A stretch of 64,000 nucleotides of DNA from Gammaproteobacteria bacterium 53_120_T64 (lineage in GTDB: Bacteria; Pseudomonadota; Gammaproteobacteria; Pseudomonadales; Porticoccaceae). A model generated the notes under the pieces. It saw nothing but the letters and a program-made list of their open reading frames with translations, was not told where the DNA came from and made no database searches. Positions 16,315 through 26,868 of the stretch are shown here, one piece after another. The stretch lies in NCBI GenBank assembly GCA_002162815.1, contig MAAT01000008.1:85123-149122 (forward strand), in the 5' to 3' direction. Numbering within the stretch: the first letter of the stretch is position 1; each line of letters opens with the position of its first letter. Made by a program: the position numbers and the translations under genes.

Positions 16315-17376
16315 TCAGTTAATGATTTCTGTCAGCGCCGTTAGAAGCAGATCAATTTGCTGCGGCGTACCCACGGTAATACGCAAAAATTGCTCAATGC
16401 GCGCAGCGCCAAAGTGACGCACAATAATATTGCGCTCGCGCAGGGCGGTCATTAAATACTCGCCGCTGTAGTTGGGGTGACGCGCCAAGGCAAAGTTCGC
16501 AGCCGAGGGAATAACCTCAAAGCCCAGCTTTTCAAGAGCCGCGACCAAAGCCTCTCGACTGCTAATCACCGCCTCACAGGTCTGCTGGAAATACGCCTCA
16601 TCGGCAAACGCCGCAACACCGCCAGCAATCGCCAAGCGGCTCACCGGATAGGAATTAAAACTGTTTTTAATGCGCTCAAGCGCTTCAATCAACTGCGGGT
16701 GGCCAATCGCAAAACCCAGCCTCAGGCCCGCCAGAGAACGCGATTTCGACAGCGTTTGAATCACCAGCAAATTATCAAACTCCTCAACCAGGGCAATCGC
16801 ACTGTCGCCGCCAAAGTCGATATAGGCCTCGTCGACACACACCACCGAATCACGGTTGTTCTTTAGCAGAGAGGCAATCTGGTCGAGCGCTAGCAAACGC
16901 CCGGTCGGCGCATTCGGGTTGGGGAAAATTATCCCACCGTTGGGCACGCAATAATCTTCAACAGCAATTTCAAAGCTATCGGTGAGCGGGACTTTGCGCC
17001 CTTCAATTTCGTATAAGCCGCAATACACCGGATAAAAACTGTAGGTGATATCGGGAAACAATAAGGGCTTACCGTGGCGAAATAGACCATTAAAGGCGTG
17101 CGCCAAGACCTCATCGGAGCCATTGCCGACAAAGACCTGCTGAATATTAACCTTGTGGTAGTCGGCAATCGCCTGTTTTAAGCGGTCGGCATTGGGCGGC
17201 GGGTAGAGGCGCAGCTCAGCGCCCAGCTCGGCGGTTATCGCCTCGCCAACCTGCGGCGAGGGGCCGTAGGGGTTTTCGTTGGTGTTGAGCTTAACCAGAT
17301 TGTCGACCCGGGGCTGCTCACCCGGCACATAGGGTTCAAGCTTGCTGACAAAATCGCTCCACAGGCGCCGGGTCAT
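16315..17376 (-). CDS. hisC: Histidinol-phosphate aminotransferase HisC
   Basis: A PLP enzyme that converts imidazole-acetol phosphate to histidinol phosphate. The 353-aa protein shows [13 protein letters not shown] at the N-terminus, the loop [23 protein letters not shown] and the PLP lysine in [15 protein letters not shown]. Length is normal. ATG at 17376. It follows hisD on the same strand after 98 bp, and converges with the degS-like gene, whose stop is only 22 bp away; no terminator is visible between them. Confidence 0.95.
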   Translation of the reverse strand: MTRRLWSDFVSKLEPYVPGEQPRVDNLVKLNTNENPYGPSPQVGEAITAELGAELRLYPPPNADRLKQAIADYHKVNIQQVFVGNGSDEVLAHAFNGLFRHGKPLLFPDITYSFYPVYCGLYEIEGRKVPLTDSFEIAVEDYCVPNGGIIFPNPNAPTGRLLALDQIASLLKNNRDSVVCVDEAYIDFGGDSAIALVEEFDNLLVIQTLSKSRSLAGLRLGFAIGHPQLIEALERIKNSFNSYPVSRLAIAGGVAAFADEAYFQQTCEAVISSREALVAALEKLGFEVIPSAANFALARHPNYSGEYLMTALRERNIIVRHFGAARIEQFLRITVGTPQQIDLLLTALTEIIN

Positions 17377-17474
17377 AATTTCACCACTGATTGACTTAAT
17401 TTATTGGATTAAATACGGCGCTCTAACGCCGCTAACAAACACCGACAGCAAACATCAGTAACTAGCGCCGCCAA

Positions 17475-18776
17475 TTAACGTCGATAGTCGGCGGAGCGCG
17501 CATGGGCCTCGAGGGACTCACAGCGCGCCAACACTGCGGCCGTATCGGCCAGCTTCGCCGCCCCCTCTCGAGAGCAGGCGATCAAGGAGCTGCGCTTTTG
17601 GAAATCGTAAACACCCAGGGGTGATGAAAAGCGCGCCGTGGTCGAGGTCGGCAACACGTGATTCGGGCCCGCGCAGTAATCACCCAGCGCCTCCGGCGTG
17701 TAGCGACCCAGAAAAATGGCCCCGGCATGGCGAATACCGGCGAGCATGGCCTCGGGATCGGCCACCGACAACTCCAGATGCTCCGGCGCAATGCGGTTAG
17801 AAATACGCACCGCCTGGTCGAGGTCGGCAACTTGAATCAGCGCCCCGCGGCCATTAATCGAAGCCTTGATAATCTCGCGCCGCGGCATCTCGGCCAGCAA
17901 CTTATCCATACTCGCCAATACAGCCTGCAGGAAGTCCGCATCGGGGCTAATTAAAATCGACTGAGCCTGCTCATCGTGCTCGGCCTGAGAAAACAAATCC
18001 ATGGCGATCCAGTCGGGATCTGTCTGGCCATCGCAAAGCACCAAAATCTCCGATGGTCCGGCGACCATATCCAGGCCCACTTCGCCAAACACTGCTTTTT
18101 TCGCCGTGGCGACATAAATATTGCCGGGGCCAACCACCTTGTCGACCTTGGGAATGGTTTGCGTACCGAAGGCCAGCGCGGCCACGGCCTGGGCACCACC
18201 GACGGTAAAGACTCTGTCGACACCGGCAATTGCGGCGGCGGCCAATACCGCCGGATTCAAATCGCCATCGGGAGCCGGCACCACCATAATAATTTCATCG
18301 ACGCCAGCCACTTTCGCCGGCAGGGCGTTCATCAACACCGAAGAGGGGTAGCTCGCCTTGCCACCGGGCACATAAATACCAACCCGCTGTAGGGCGGTGA
18401 TTTGCTGACCCAGCACAGTGCCATCGGCTTCGGTGTACTGCCAGGATTGCTGCTTCTGGTGCTGATGGTAGCTACTGATACGCGCAGCCGCGGCCTCTAA
18501 AGCCTCGCGTTGTGCTGCCGGCAAACTCTGTAGCGCTTGCTGTAAGGCATCACTGCCAACCTCCAGCGCATCAATAGAGTCGGCCTCGTGTCGATCAAAG
18601 CGACGCGTGTATTCGAGCACGGCCTTGTCGCCATCGCTGCGCACGGCGGCGATAATGTCGGCCACTACCGCAACCACATCACCTTCAAACTCCGGCTGCC
18701 AGGCGAGTAATTGCTCGAGCTGAGCATCGAAGCCCCCATCGGCGGCATTCAACATCAATGGCCTGAGTTCGCTCAC
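17475..18776 (-). CDS. hisD: Histidinol dehydrogenase HisD
   Basis: A zinc enzyme that oxidises histidinol to histidine in two NAD-dependent steps, the end of histidine synthesis. The 433-aa sequence contains [62 protein letters not shown] (metal- and substrate-binding QAEHD) and [15 protein letters not shown] with GPNHVLPTS. The start overlaps the hisG stop by 4 nt (ATGA), so the two are translationally coupled. Confidence 0.97.
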   Translation of the reverse strand: MSELRPLMLNAADGGFDAQLEQLLAWQPEFEGDVVAVVADIIAAVRSDGDKAVLEYTRRFDRHEADSIDALEVGSDALQQALQSLPAAQREALEAAAARISSYHQHQKQQSWQYTEADGTVLGQQITALQRVGIYVPGGKASYPSSVLMNALPAKVAGVDEIIMVVPAPDGDLNPAVLAAAAIAGVDRVFTVGGAQAVAALAFGTQTIPKVDKVVGPGNIYVATAKKAVFGEVGLDMVAGPSEILVLCDGQTDPDWIAMDLFSQAEHDEQAQSILISPDADFLQAVLASMDKLLAEMPRREIIKASINGRGALIQVADLDQAVRISNRIAPEHLELSVADPEAMLAGIRHAGAIFLGRYTPEALGDYCAGPNHVLPTSTTARFSSPLGVYDFQKRSSLIACSREGAAKLADTAAVLARCESLEAHARSADYRR

Positions 18777-19447
18777 GCGCTGGCGCTCTTATTTAGCGTA
18801 TCGTTTTCAGCCTCTGCTCGGCTGGCAACCAGGGCAGAAAAACCTTCGAGCAAAGGCTGGATCAGCTGGTGTTTGATTTTCAGCGCGCCCTTATTGACGA
18901 TCAGCCGTGAGCTAACAACATCAATCAATGCACGGGGTTCAAGGCCGTTGGCTTTCAGGGTATTACCGGTGTCGACAATGTCGACAATTTCATCGCAAAG
19001 TTCGATCAGCGGCGCCAGCTCCATCGCTCCGTAGAGCTTGATGATGTCGGCCTGCAAACCCTTTTCAGCGTAGTAGCGCCGCGCCACATTGACGTACTTG
19101 GTGGCCACCCGAATGCGTCCCGTCACCGGAGCAGCACCGACCATGCCCGCCGTCATTAAGCGGCAGCGAGAAATACCCAGGTCGATGGGCTCGTAGTAAC
19201 CATCGTCACCGTTCTCTAACAGGGTGTCCTTGCCGGCGATACCGAGATCGGCGGCACCAAACTGCACATAGGTCGGCACATCCGTACCGCGCAGCACCAA
19301 CAACCGAATATCCTCCCGATTGGTGGCAAACATCAATTTGCGGCTGCTGGCAATGTCTTCACTGGGCACGATACCCAGCTCGGCCAGCAGTGGCAGGGTT
19401 TCTTTAAGAATGCGCCCCTTGGTGAGCGCGATCGTCAACTGACTCAT
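18773..19447 (-). CDS. hisG: ATP phosphoribosyltransferase catalytic subunit HisG, short form
   Basis: HisG joins ATP and PRPP in the first, feedback-controlled step of histidine synthesis. At 224 aa it is the short form, which lacks the C-terminal regulatory domain and in known cases needs HisZ. No hisZ is in the window. Visible motifs are [14 protein letters not shown] at the start, [13 protein letters not shown], and the PRPP-binding loop [20 protein letters not shown] at 19447. hisG, hisD and hisC form one minus-strand run downstream of murA, as in Pseudomonas. Confidence 0.95.
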   Translation of the reverse strand: MSQLTIALTKGRILKETLPLLAELGIVPSEDIASSRKLMFATNREDIRLLVLRGTDVPTYVQFGAADLGIAGKDTLLENGDDGYYEPIDLGISRCRLMTAGMVGAAPVTGRIRVATKYVNVARRYYAEKGLQADIIKLYGAMELAPLIELCDEIVDIVDTGNTLKANGLEPRALIDVVSSRLIVNKGALKIKHQLIQPLLEGFSALVASRAEAENDTLNKSASA

Positions 19448-19518
19448 GATTCAATTACTTCAATGACTTCAATAAATAGGCGAATGCTGATGGACGAGAA
19501 CCCGGCTCTACTGCGAGC

Positions 19519-20805
<1,287 letters not shown>

Positions 20806-20907
20806 CTAGAGTGACAGAATCTAGCCTGTCAGCCCCTAGCCTGGGTGTGCGCATGCAAAAGTTTGGCCGACCACTGCTCGAGAGAACAGTGGTCGGCCGT
20901 GTGTCGG

Positions 20908-21144
20908 TCAAGCAGCCTGCCATTCGGCGGGGGTACTAAGCTTCATGTTCACCGCATGCACGGCACCGGAGGCAATCTGTTCGGCTAGCGCGCCATAGAC
21001 CAGCTGTTGACGCTGCACTGCCCTCTTGCCCTCAAACACCTCGCCAATAACGGTAACATTCAAGTGGGAGCCGTCACTCTCAACGCTAATCTCACAATCG
21101 AGCAGAGCCGCCTGCAATAAACCTTTTATCTCTTCAATATTCAT
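20908..21144 (-). CDS. ibaG: BolA-family protein IbaG
   Basis: A 78-aa BolA/IbaG-like protein, probably an iron-sulfur or glutaredoxin partner. The sequence shows the BolA core (VTVIGEVFEGKRAVQRQQLVY) with the histidine-containing SGAVHAVNMKLSTPAEW end. Its place between mlaC and murA is conserved in gammaproteobacteria and supports IbaG rather than BolA itself. It is 3 bp from the mlaC stop, so probably co-transcribed; the mlaB STAS-domain gene that lies here in E. coli is absent. Confidence 0.92.
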   Translation of the reverse strand: MNIEEIKGLLQAALLDCEISVESDGSHLNVTVIGEVFEGKRAVQRQQLVYGALAEQIASGAVHAVNMKLSTPAEWQAA

Positions 21145-21147
21145 GCT

Positions 21148-21834
21148 TTACCCGTTGTTGACGCCACTGTCCCAGCTGGCAATAACTTTATCGATGTCGC
21201 CTTGATTCTTTTGCGAGGCTTGAACGAACTGTCGCTTGAAGGTTTTACCCAAATTAATGCCGTTGATGACGACGTTAATCACCTTCCAGCGCCCATCTTT
21301 AAAGCCCATCGTATAGGACAGGGGATAGGAGGTATCGTCACTTTCTATCAACTGGCGCACCGTCACCTTGCGCTTTTCACCGACCGGCTCACCGGCCAAC
21401 AGGACGATTTTTTGGCTGCTGTAGCTCAACAAGCCACGGCCGTAAGTATCGACCAGGCCGGAGCGAAACGTCTCGGCAAAGAGGGATTTTTGCTCTGTAC
21501 TGGCTGTTTTTCCATAACCACCCATCACCTTCAGGGCAATCCAGTCAAAATCGATGACCTCACCCAAAATGCTATCCACCTGGCCAATAAAACAATCGAA
21601 CTGTTGCGCCTTGATAGTCTCTTCAGTACGGTCATCCTGACCGGCGCGATGACTCTCAATTTCGGCCAGCACGTCGGCCGTTACCGCTTCGATGATCTGA
21701 TAGGGTGTAAGAGCCACAGCCTCAACCGAGGCCTCGGAGACCTCACTATTGGCCTGTGCCTGGGCAGTTAACAATAAGCCCGCCCAGCAAAGCGCCAACA
21801 CGGCCAATCTAGCCTGTAATATTTTCACTAACAT
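21148..21834 (-). CDS. mlaC: Periplasmic phospholipid-binding protein MlaC
   Basis: MlaC shuttles phospholipids across the periplasm between the outer membrane and the inner-membrane MlaFEDB complex. The 228-aa protein has a signal peptide (about residues 1-28, ending AQAQA), then the MlaC/Ttg2D fold with FDWIALKVMGGYGKTAS, FAETFRSGLVDTYGRGLLSYS, and a C-terminal DGRWKVINVVINGINLGKTFKRQF. ATG at 21834 with AAGGACT upstream. The usual upstream partners mlaF, mlaE and mlaD are not here: the next gene is the divergent yrbG. It is the first gene of an mlaC-ibaG unit, perhaps including murA. Confidence 0.93.
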   Translation of the reverse strand: MLVKILQARLAVLALCWAGLLLTAQAQANSEVSEASVEAVALTPYQIIEAVTADVLAEIESHRAGQDDRTEETIKAQQFDCFIGQVDSILGEVIDFDWIALKVMGGYGKTASTEQKSLFAETFRSGLVDTYGRGLLSYSSQKIVLLAGEPVGEKRKVTVRQLIESDDTSYPLSYTMGFKDGRWKVINVVINGINLGKTFKRQFVQASQKNQGDIDKVIASWDSGVNNG

Positions 21835-22151
21835 AGTCCTTGATTCCTATTTTACTCGAGCCTACTCGTATCGTAAGACATCGATCTTGCTGCATAGCCA
21901 GCGCCATCACTTTGCCCGGGCATTCAGCGCTCACAACAGAGGCAATCCCCTAAAAAGACAGCAATCCCGCCGACAAGTGCCATTCGCCGGCCCCAAAATG
22001 TCGCAAACCGACTGACTTTTTGGGCCGCGCACTATACCATCCCCGACCTGATTTTGCGACTTGAGCCCACTGCCAAAATAGTCGGTAATTCAATAGCTAC
22101 CAGCACCACAAAACCCTTTAACAGCACTGAAAATAGGAAGACCAACGAGCG
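21835..22151. other. Divergent intergenic region where mlaFED would be expected
   Basis: 317 bp between mlaC (minus) and yrbG (plus). It should hold promoters for both directions. I find no open frame, no trace of an ABC ATPase, permease or MCE gene, and no repeat marking a deletion. Confidence 0.6.
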
Positions 22152-23156
22152 ATGAATGAACTACTGCCAGCCTATATGGCAATCGTTGCAGGCCTTGTTG
22201 GCCTAGTGTGGGGCGCCGACCGCTTTGTGATCGGTGCCGCCAGCGCGGCAAAAAACTTTGGCATATCACCGATGGTGATCGGCCTCACCGTCGTTTCCAT
22301 CGGCACCTCCGCCCCGGAAATCATTGTCTCCATTAACGCCGCCCTCGAGGGCTCCGGTGCCCTCGCGGTGGGCAACGCCCTCGGCAGCAATTTGGCCAAT
22401 ATCGGTCTGGTGCTCGGCATCACCGCCCTCATCGCGCCATTGCCCGCGCAACGCCACTTGATCTTTCAGGAGGGGCCGGTATTGCTATTTGTCACAGCAC
22501 TGGCGGGCTACTGCCTCTACGACCAAGTATTGGGCCGCACCGAAAGCCTGCTCATGCTGGCCTTCATCCCTCTCTTGCTCTGGGTGACGGTAAAGTACAA
22601 GGTTCAACACCCCAACGCGGAGGAGCTTGCCGAGGCGGAAGACATCGTCGCCACCTCCAGCGCCGTCGCGACAATGTGGTTTATGGTTGGCCTTCTCGTG
22701 ATGCTGGCCAGCTCAAAAATTCTAGTCTGGGGAGCCATCACCACCGCCGCTGAAATGGGTATTAGCGAGCTGGTCATCGGTTTAACCGTGGTCGCCATCG
22801 GCACCAGCCTACCCGAGCTTGCCGCCTCTGTGACCAGCGCCCTGCGTGGCCACCACGACATCGCCATCGGCAATATCTTTGGCTCCAACCTCTTCAACTT
22901 CCTGGCGGTAATGCCCATCGCCGGTGCCATCGCCCCCCTCCATCTAGACAGCGCCGTGTTTTACCGCGACTTTCTCTCGGTTACCGCCCTGACCCTGCTG
23001 CTTATCGGCACCATTGTCTTCTTTTACTTCAAGGGCAAAGGGGCTAACAATAAGGCTAGCAATGCTACCAAGAGTGTTTACCTGTCCCGCAAATTCGGTG
23101 CGCTGATGCTGTTGCTCTACGGCCTGTATTTTGTCCTTCTCCTACCAAGCAGCTGA
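22152..23156 (+). CDS. yrbG: Calcium/sodium antiporter of the CaCA family (YrbG-like)
   Basis: A 334-aa inner-membrane cation exchanger built of two inverted halves. Each half has an alpha-repeat: IGLTVVSIGTSAPEIIVSI with GNALGSNLANIG in the first, and IGLTVVAIGTSLPELAASV with GNIFGSNLFNF in the second; the acidic residues in TSAPE and TSLPE bind cations. About ten membrane helices are evident, with a hydrophilic loop near residues 150-170. ATG at 22152 has TAGGAAG upstream. The gene lies before kdsD as in E. coli. The transported ion is by family. Confidence 0.9.
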   Translation: MNELLPAYMAIVAGLVGLVWGADRFVIGAASAAKNFGISPMVIGLTVVSIGTSAPEIIVSINAALEGSGALAVGNALGSNLANIGLVLGITALIAPLPAQRHLIFQEGPVLLFVTALAGYCLYDQVLGRTESLLMLAFIPLLLWVTVKYKVQHPNAEELAEAEDIVATSSAVATMWFMVGLLVMLASSKILVWGAITTAAEMGISELVIGLTVVAIGTSLPELAASVTSALRGHHDIAIGNIFGSNLFNFLAVMPIAGAIAPLHLDSAVFYRDFLSVTALTLLLIGTIVFFYFKGKGANNKASNATKSVYLSRKFGALMLLLYGLYFVLLLPSS

Positions 23157-23216
23157 CCTTGCCATGATCGACCGTTATACTGCCCTTCACTCGACCCCAA
23201 GTAGGAAGCTGCCGCG

Positions 23217-24188
23217 ATGATTGACTACGACTTTAGCGCCTCGGCGCTGCGCACCGTACAGCGCGAAGCCGACGCCGTTGCGGCACTGACATCTCGCATC
23301 GATGGCAACTTTACCCGAGCCTGCCAACTCATTATTAATTGCCCTGGCCGCATCATCGTCAGTGGCATGGGCAAGTCGGGCCACATTGGCAAAAAAATCG
23401 CCTCGACACTGGCCAGCACCGGCTCGCCGGCTTTCTTTGTCCACCCCGGTGAAGCCAGCCACGGCGACCTCGGCATGATCACCCGTGACGACGTCGTCAT
23501 CGCCATCTCCAACTCGGGCAACACCGCCGAAGTCATTACCCTATTACCGCTGATCAAACGCCTCAACATCCCCCTGATCAGCATGACCGGCGACCGAGCA
23601 TCGACCCTGGCCGAAGCCGCCGACGTCAACCTCGACATCAGCGTTGAGGAGGAAGCTTGCCCCCTCAACTTGGCGCCAACGACTAGCACCACCGTCACCC
23701 TGGTGATGGGCGATGCTATCGCCATTGCCCTGCTCGAGGCTCGCGGCTTTACCGCCGAAGATTTCGCCTTTTCTCACCCCGGCGGCGCACTGGGCCGCAA
23801 GCTGCTACTGCGGGTTTGCGACATTATGCACAGCGGCGATGAGGTGCCCCGCGTCACCAAAAGTACCCTACTGAAAGATGCCCTGTTGGAAATGACCGCC
23901 AAGGGCTTTGGCCTCACCACCGTGGTCGACCGGCACAATGCTTTAATTGGCGTGTTCACCGACGGTGATTTGCGCCGCGTGGTCGACAATAAAATCGACA
24001 TCAACAAGGCCAGTATCGGCGAGGTGATGACCCACGGTGGCAATGCCATCGACGCCAATTTACTCGCCGCCCAGGCTCTGAATATTATGGAGAGTAAGAA
24101 AATAACCGCCCTGGTGGTCGAAGACGCGGCCCACCACCCTCTTGGCGTCCTCCACATGCACGACATCCTGCGTGCCGGCGTCATCTAA
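23217..24188 (+). CDS. kdsD: Arabinose-5-phosphate isomerase KdsD
   Basis: Converts ribulose 5-phosphate to arabinose 5-phosphate, the first step to KDO of the LPS core. The 323-aa protein has an N-terminal SIS sugar-isomerase domain (GMGKSGHIGKKIASTLAS, HPGEASHGDLGMI, SNSGNTAEV) and two CBS domains in the C-terminal third (from about residue 205, MHSGDEVPRV). ATG at 23217 follows AGGAAG. It starts a plus-strand run kdsD-kdsC-lptC-lptA-lptB with short gaps. Confidence 0.95.
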   Translation: MIDYDFSASALRTVQREADAVAALTSRIDGNFTRACQLIINCPGRIIVSGMGKSGHIGKKIASTLASTGSPAFFVHPGEASHGDLGMITRDDVVIAISNSGNTAEVITLLPLIKRLNIPLISMTGDRASTLAEAADVNLDISVEEEACPLNLAPTTSTTVTLVMGDAIAIALLEARGFTAEDFAFSHPGGALGRKLLLRVCDIMHSGDEVPRVTKSTLLKDALLEMTAKGFGLTTVVDRHNALIGVFTDGDLRRVVDNKIDINKASIGEVMTHGGNAIDANLLAAQALNIMESKKITALVVEDAAHHPLGVLHMHDILRAGVI

Positions 24189-24215
24189 CCGCAACCACCG
24201 CGACGGAAACCAATA

Positions 24216-24743
24216 ATGAACCTTGCCAATAGCCAGCTCGCCGCTAAAAAAATCCGCCTACTGGTGCTCGATGTCGACGGTGTGCTTACCGATGGCAGTA
24301 TCTACTACGGCAATAGCGGTGACGAGCTCAAGGCCTTTAACATTCAGGACGGCCTCGGCATCAAACTGCTGCAGGGCGCCGGCATTGAGGTCGCGATCAT
24401 TACCGGCCGCAGCTCAACACTGCTATCGCGGCGCAGCGACGAACTCGGCATTCAACGCCTGATTCAGGGCCGCGAGGACAAGCTGACCGCCCTCCATGAA
24501 CTGCTCGCAGACGAAGCCTATACACTCGATGAGATCGCCTATATGGGCGATGATTTACCCGATTTGGCGGCGATCCGCCGCGTCGGCTTGGGCATGACCG
24601 TCGCCAACGCCAGTACCACCGTGGCCGAGCACGCCCTCTGGCAGGCCCGTCGAGACGGCGGCCGTGGCGCCGTGCGCGAGGCCGCCGAATTTATACTCCA
24701 GGCCCAAGGCAAACTCGAGCAAGCCATTGCGCCCTTCCTTTAA
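24216..24743 (+). CDS. kdsC: KDO-8-phosphate phosphatase KdsC
   Basis: A 175-aa HAD-superfamily phosphatase that releases KDO from KDO-8-phosphate in LPS synthesis. The catalytic aspartates are in LVLDVDGVLTDGSIYY (nucleophile and acid), the threonine motif is IITGRSS, and the third motif is AYMGDDLPDLAAI. There is no cap domain, as is usual for KdsC. It is 27 bp after kdsD. Confidence 0.95.
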   Translation: MNLANSQLAAKKIRLLVLDVDGVLTDGSIYYGNSGDELKAFNIQDGLGIKLLQGAGIEVAIITGRSSTLLSRRSDELGIQRLIQGREDKLTALHELLADEAYTLDEIAYMGDDLPDLAAIRRVGLGMTVANASTTVAEHALWQARRDGGRGAVREAAEFILQAQGKLEQAIAPFL

Positions 24744-24783
24744 GCCACCCGCGAGCGCGCGACAGATGCCGAGTTACTAAGCC

Positions 24784-25371
24784 GTGCTATCCATTAAAAA
24801 TGCCTTTTTAGGCGTCCTGTTGATGGTTGCGCTGGCGGCCTTTGTTATTTTCTGGGATGCCAAGCCGGAAAATTTTATGCGTAAAAAACAACCTCCCGTG
24901 TCCGCGCTATCGAGCGCCGATAGCTATATGAAAAATACCGTAACCCGCAAATACAGCACCCAGGGGCGGCCCGCTTTTGTACTAACGTCGGTAGAGGGCG
25001 AGTATTTCCAGGCCCAGAACCGCTTTATCATGGCCACACCCCAGGTACTCGCTCACGCCAGCCAGGATGATGGCCAGCCCTGGCATCTAACGGCCCAGCA
25101 GAGCACCATTATCAACAGCGGGCAGCAGGTCGACATGCAGGGTAAGGTCTATGCCTGGCAACAGGCCGGGGCCAGCCCGACACAAAAAACCGAAATTGCC
25201 ACTCCTCAGCTCAGTTATTACCCCGATAGCCAGCGCGCCAGCACCGACCAATACATCTCCTTTAAAACGCCGGGACACAGTATTAACGGCACCGGTTTCG
25301 AAGGTAATTTCGCCACACAAACCTATCAAATACTCTCCCGGGTCAAGGGTCGACACCATGCCTACCATTAA
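24784..25371 (+). CDS. lptC: LPS export protein LptC
   Basis: LptC is a bitopic inner-membrane protein that takes LPS from the LptB2FG transporter and passes it to LptA. The 195-aa product has one N-terminal membrane helix (residues about 5-24) and a periplasmic beta-jellyroll with the DSYMKNTVTRKYSTQGRPAF start typical of the family. The start is GTG at 24784. The end overlaps lptA by 14 nt. Sequence conservation in this family is low; the gene order makes the call firm. Confidence 0.92.
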   Translation: MLSIKNAFLGVLLMVALAAFVIFWDAKPENFMRKKQPPVSALSSADSYMKNTVTRKYSTQGRPAFVLTSVEGEYFQAQNRFIMATPQVLAHASQDDGQPWHLTAQQSTIINSGQQVDMQGKVYAWQQAGASPTQKTEIATPQLSYYPDSQRASTDQYISFKTPGHSINGTGFEGNFATQTYQILSRVKGRHHAYH

Positions 25372-25993
25372 ACTTCCCCTGCCTGTCGCGAGCCTGCTCT
25401 GCTTACTCGCTGCCATGTGCCACGCCGGCAGCGCATTGGCCCTGCCCTCCGATAGACAGGCGACCATTACTGTCGAGGCCGACCGCGCCACCATCAATGA
25501 AAAAACCGGTATCACCGAATACCAGGGCGCGGTCGTCATTCAGCAAGGTAGCCTGCTGATCGAGGCCGAGCAGGTCACCATTTATGCCACCGATGGCCAG
25601 GCCCATAAAATCATCTGCATCGGCAAGCCTGCCCACTACCAGCAGCGACCCAATGTCGAAGATGGGCTGGTCAACGCCCACGCCAACACCATTGAGTACT
25701 ATCTGGATACCGACGTCATCACCCTGATCAAAAATGCCAGCCTGGAGCAGCAGGGTTCAACCCTCAGGGGCGACCATATTAACTACGATTTAAAGGCCGA
25801 ATTGGTCGTCGCCAAGGGCAGCGCCAACAGTCAACAGCGGGTACATATGGTCATTCCGGCCAGCCAGCCGGTAACGCAAGTGCAATCGAGCAAGGCACCG
25901 GCCGTCGAACCACAAGCGACACACCAGGCCGCCTCACCCGAAGCTTCCAGCGCGCCCGAAGCCATCAACACAGCCGAAAAGGACAGCGAGTAA
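25358..25993 (+). CDS. lptA: LPS transport periplasmic protein LptA
   Basis: LptA forms the periplasmic bridge along which LPS travels to LptDE. The start is ATG at 25358, inside the end of lptC, giving a 211-aa precursor with a clear signal peptide ([20 protein letters not shown], cleavage near residue 28 after SALA). The frame is open upstream but that part would precede the signal. The body has the repeated beta-strands of the OstA fold ([32 protein letters not shown]). The last ~45 residues are Pro/Ala/Gln-rich and probably disordered, longer than in E. coli LptA. Its stop overlaps the lptB start by one base. Confidence 0.93.
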   Translation: MPTIKLPLPVASLLCLLAAMCHAGSALALPSDRQATITVEADRATINEKTGITEYQGAVVIQQGSLLIEAEQVTIYATDGQAHKIICIGKPAHYQQRPNVEDGLVNAHANTIEYYLDTDVITLIKNASLEQQGSTLRGDHINYDLKAELVVAKGSANSQQRVHMVIPASQPVTQVQSSKAPAVEPQATHQAASPEASSAPEAINTAEKDSE

Positions 25994-26718
25994 TGGCCCA
26001 GTTACATGCCCTGAACTTGGCCAAGAGCTACAAAAAGCGCTCGGTGGTTAGCGATGTTTCCCTATCTGTCGCCAGTGGCCAGATCGTCGGCCTCCTCGGC
26101 CCCAACGGTGCCGGAAAAACCACCTGCTTTTATATGATTGTCGGCTTGGTGAAGCAGGATGCCGGACGCATTATGATCGATGACGAGGACATCACCCATC
26201 TACCCATGCACCTGCGGGCGCGGCGCGGCATTGGCTACCTACCCCAGGAGGCCTCGGTATTTCGCCGTCTCACGGTGGAGAAGAATATCCTCGCCATCCT
26301 AGAAACCCGCGCTCAACTCAGCGCCGTACAGCGTCAGCAAAAACTGGAAGAATTATTACACGAACTCCACATTACCCATATCCGCAGTAGCCAGGGCATG
26401 AGCCTCTCTGGCGGCGAGCGACGGCGCGTCGAAATTGCCCGCGCACTGGCCATGGAACCCGCCTTTATCTTGCTCGACGAACCCTTTGCCGGTGTCGACC
26501 CGATCTCGGTGAATGATATTAAGTCCATTATCTGCCACCTCAAGGAGCGCGGTATTGGCGTGCTCATTACCGACCACAACGTCAGAGAAACCCTCGACAT
26601 CTGCGAGCATGCCTACATCGTCAACGATGGCCACGTTCTCGCCGAAGGCAGCGCCAGCGAGATCCTCGCCAACCCCGATGTGCGCCGCGTCTACCTCGGC
26701 GATAACTTCTCCCTGTAA
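25993..26718 (+). CDS. lptB: LPS export ATPase LptB
   Basis: The cytoplasmic ABC ATPase that powers LPS extraction by LptFG. The 241-aa protein has Walker A GPNGAGKT (about 34-41), the Q-loop in [18 protein letters not shown], the signature [15 protein letters not shown], Walker [14 protein letters not shown] and the switch histidine in [10 protein letters not shown]. The ATG shares its A with the lptA TAA stop (TAATG). lptF and lptG are not in the window, as is usual. Confidence 0.97.
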   Translation: MAQLHALNLAKSYKKRSVVSDVSLSVASGQIVGLLGPNGAGKTTCFYMIVGLVKQDAGRIMIDDEDITHLPMHLRARRGIGYLPQEASVFRRLTVEKNILAILETRAQLSAVQRQQKLEELLHELHITHIRSSQGMSLSGGERRRVEIARALAMEPAFILLDEPFAGVDPISVNDIKSIICHLKERGIGVLITDHNVRETLDICEHAYIVNDGHVLAEGSASEILANPDVRRVYLGDNFSL

Positions 26719-26802
26719 GCGCCTTAACTCAGCCACAAGAACCGCCGCCAAGGTGCAGCAAGTGATGTTTGTCAAGCTTGCGGCACATTACTTGCAGTGC
26801 AA

Positions 26803-26831
26803 TTGATCCTCGGCCAGACTCGGTCTACACT
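26803..26831 (+). promoter_or_regulatory. Candidate promoter for rpoN
   Basis: TTGATC (26803-26808), a 17-nt spacer and TACACT (26826-26831), 38 nt before the rpoN ATG, in the 150-bp gap after lptB. Each box matches four of six consensus bases. Confidence 0.4.
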
Positions 26832-26868
26832 CTAGTTATCAATTAATAAAAAGTGGCATTAGCATTAC

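Noticed and set aside
25151..25357. 69-codon upstream extension of lptA
   Set aside because: It overlaps lptC and would precede a clear signal peptide, so the ATG at 25358 is the real start.
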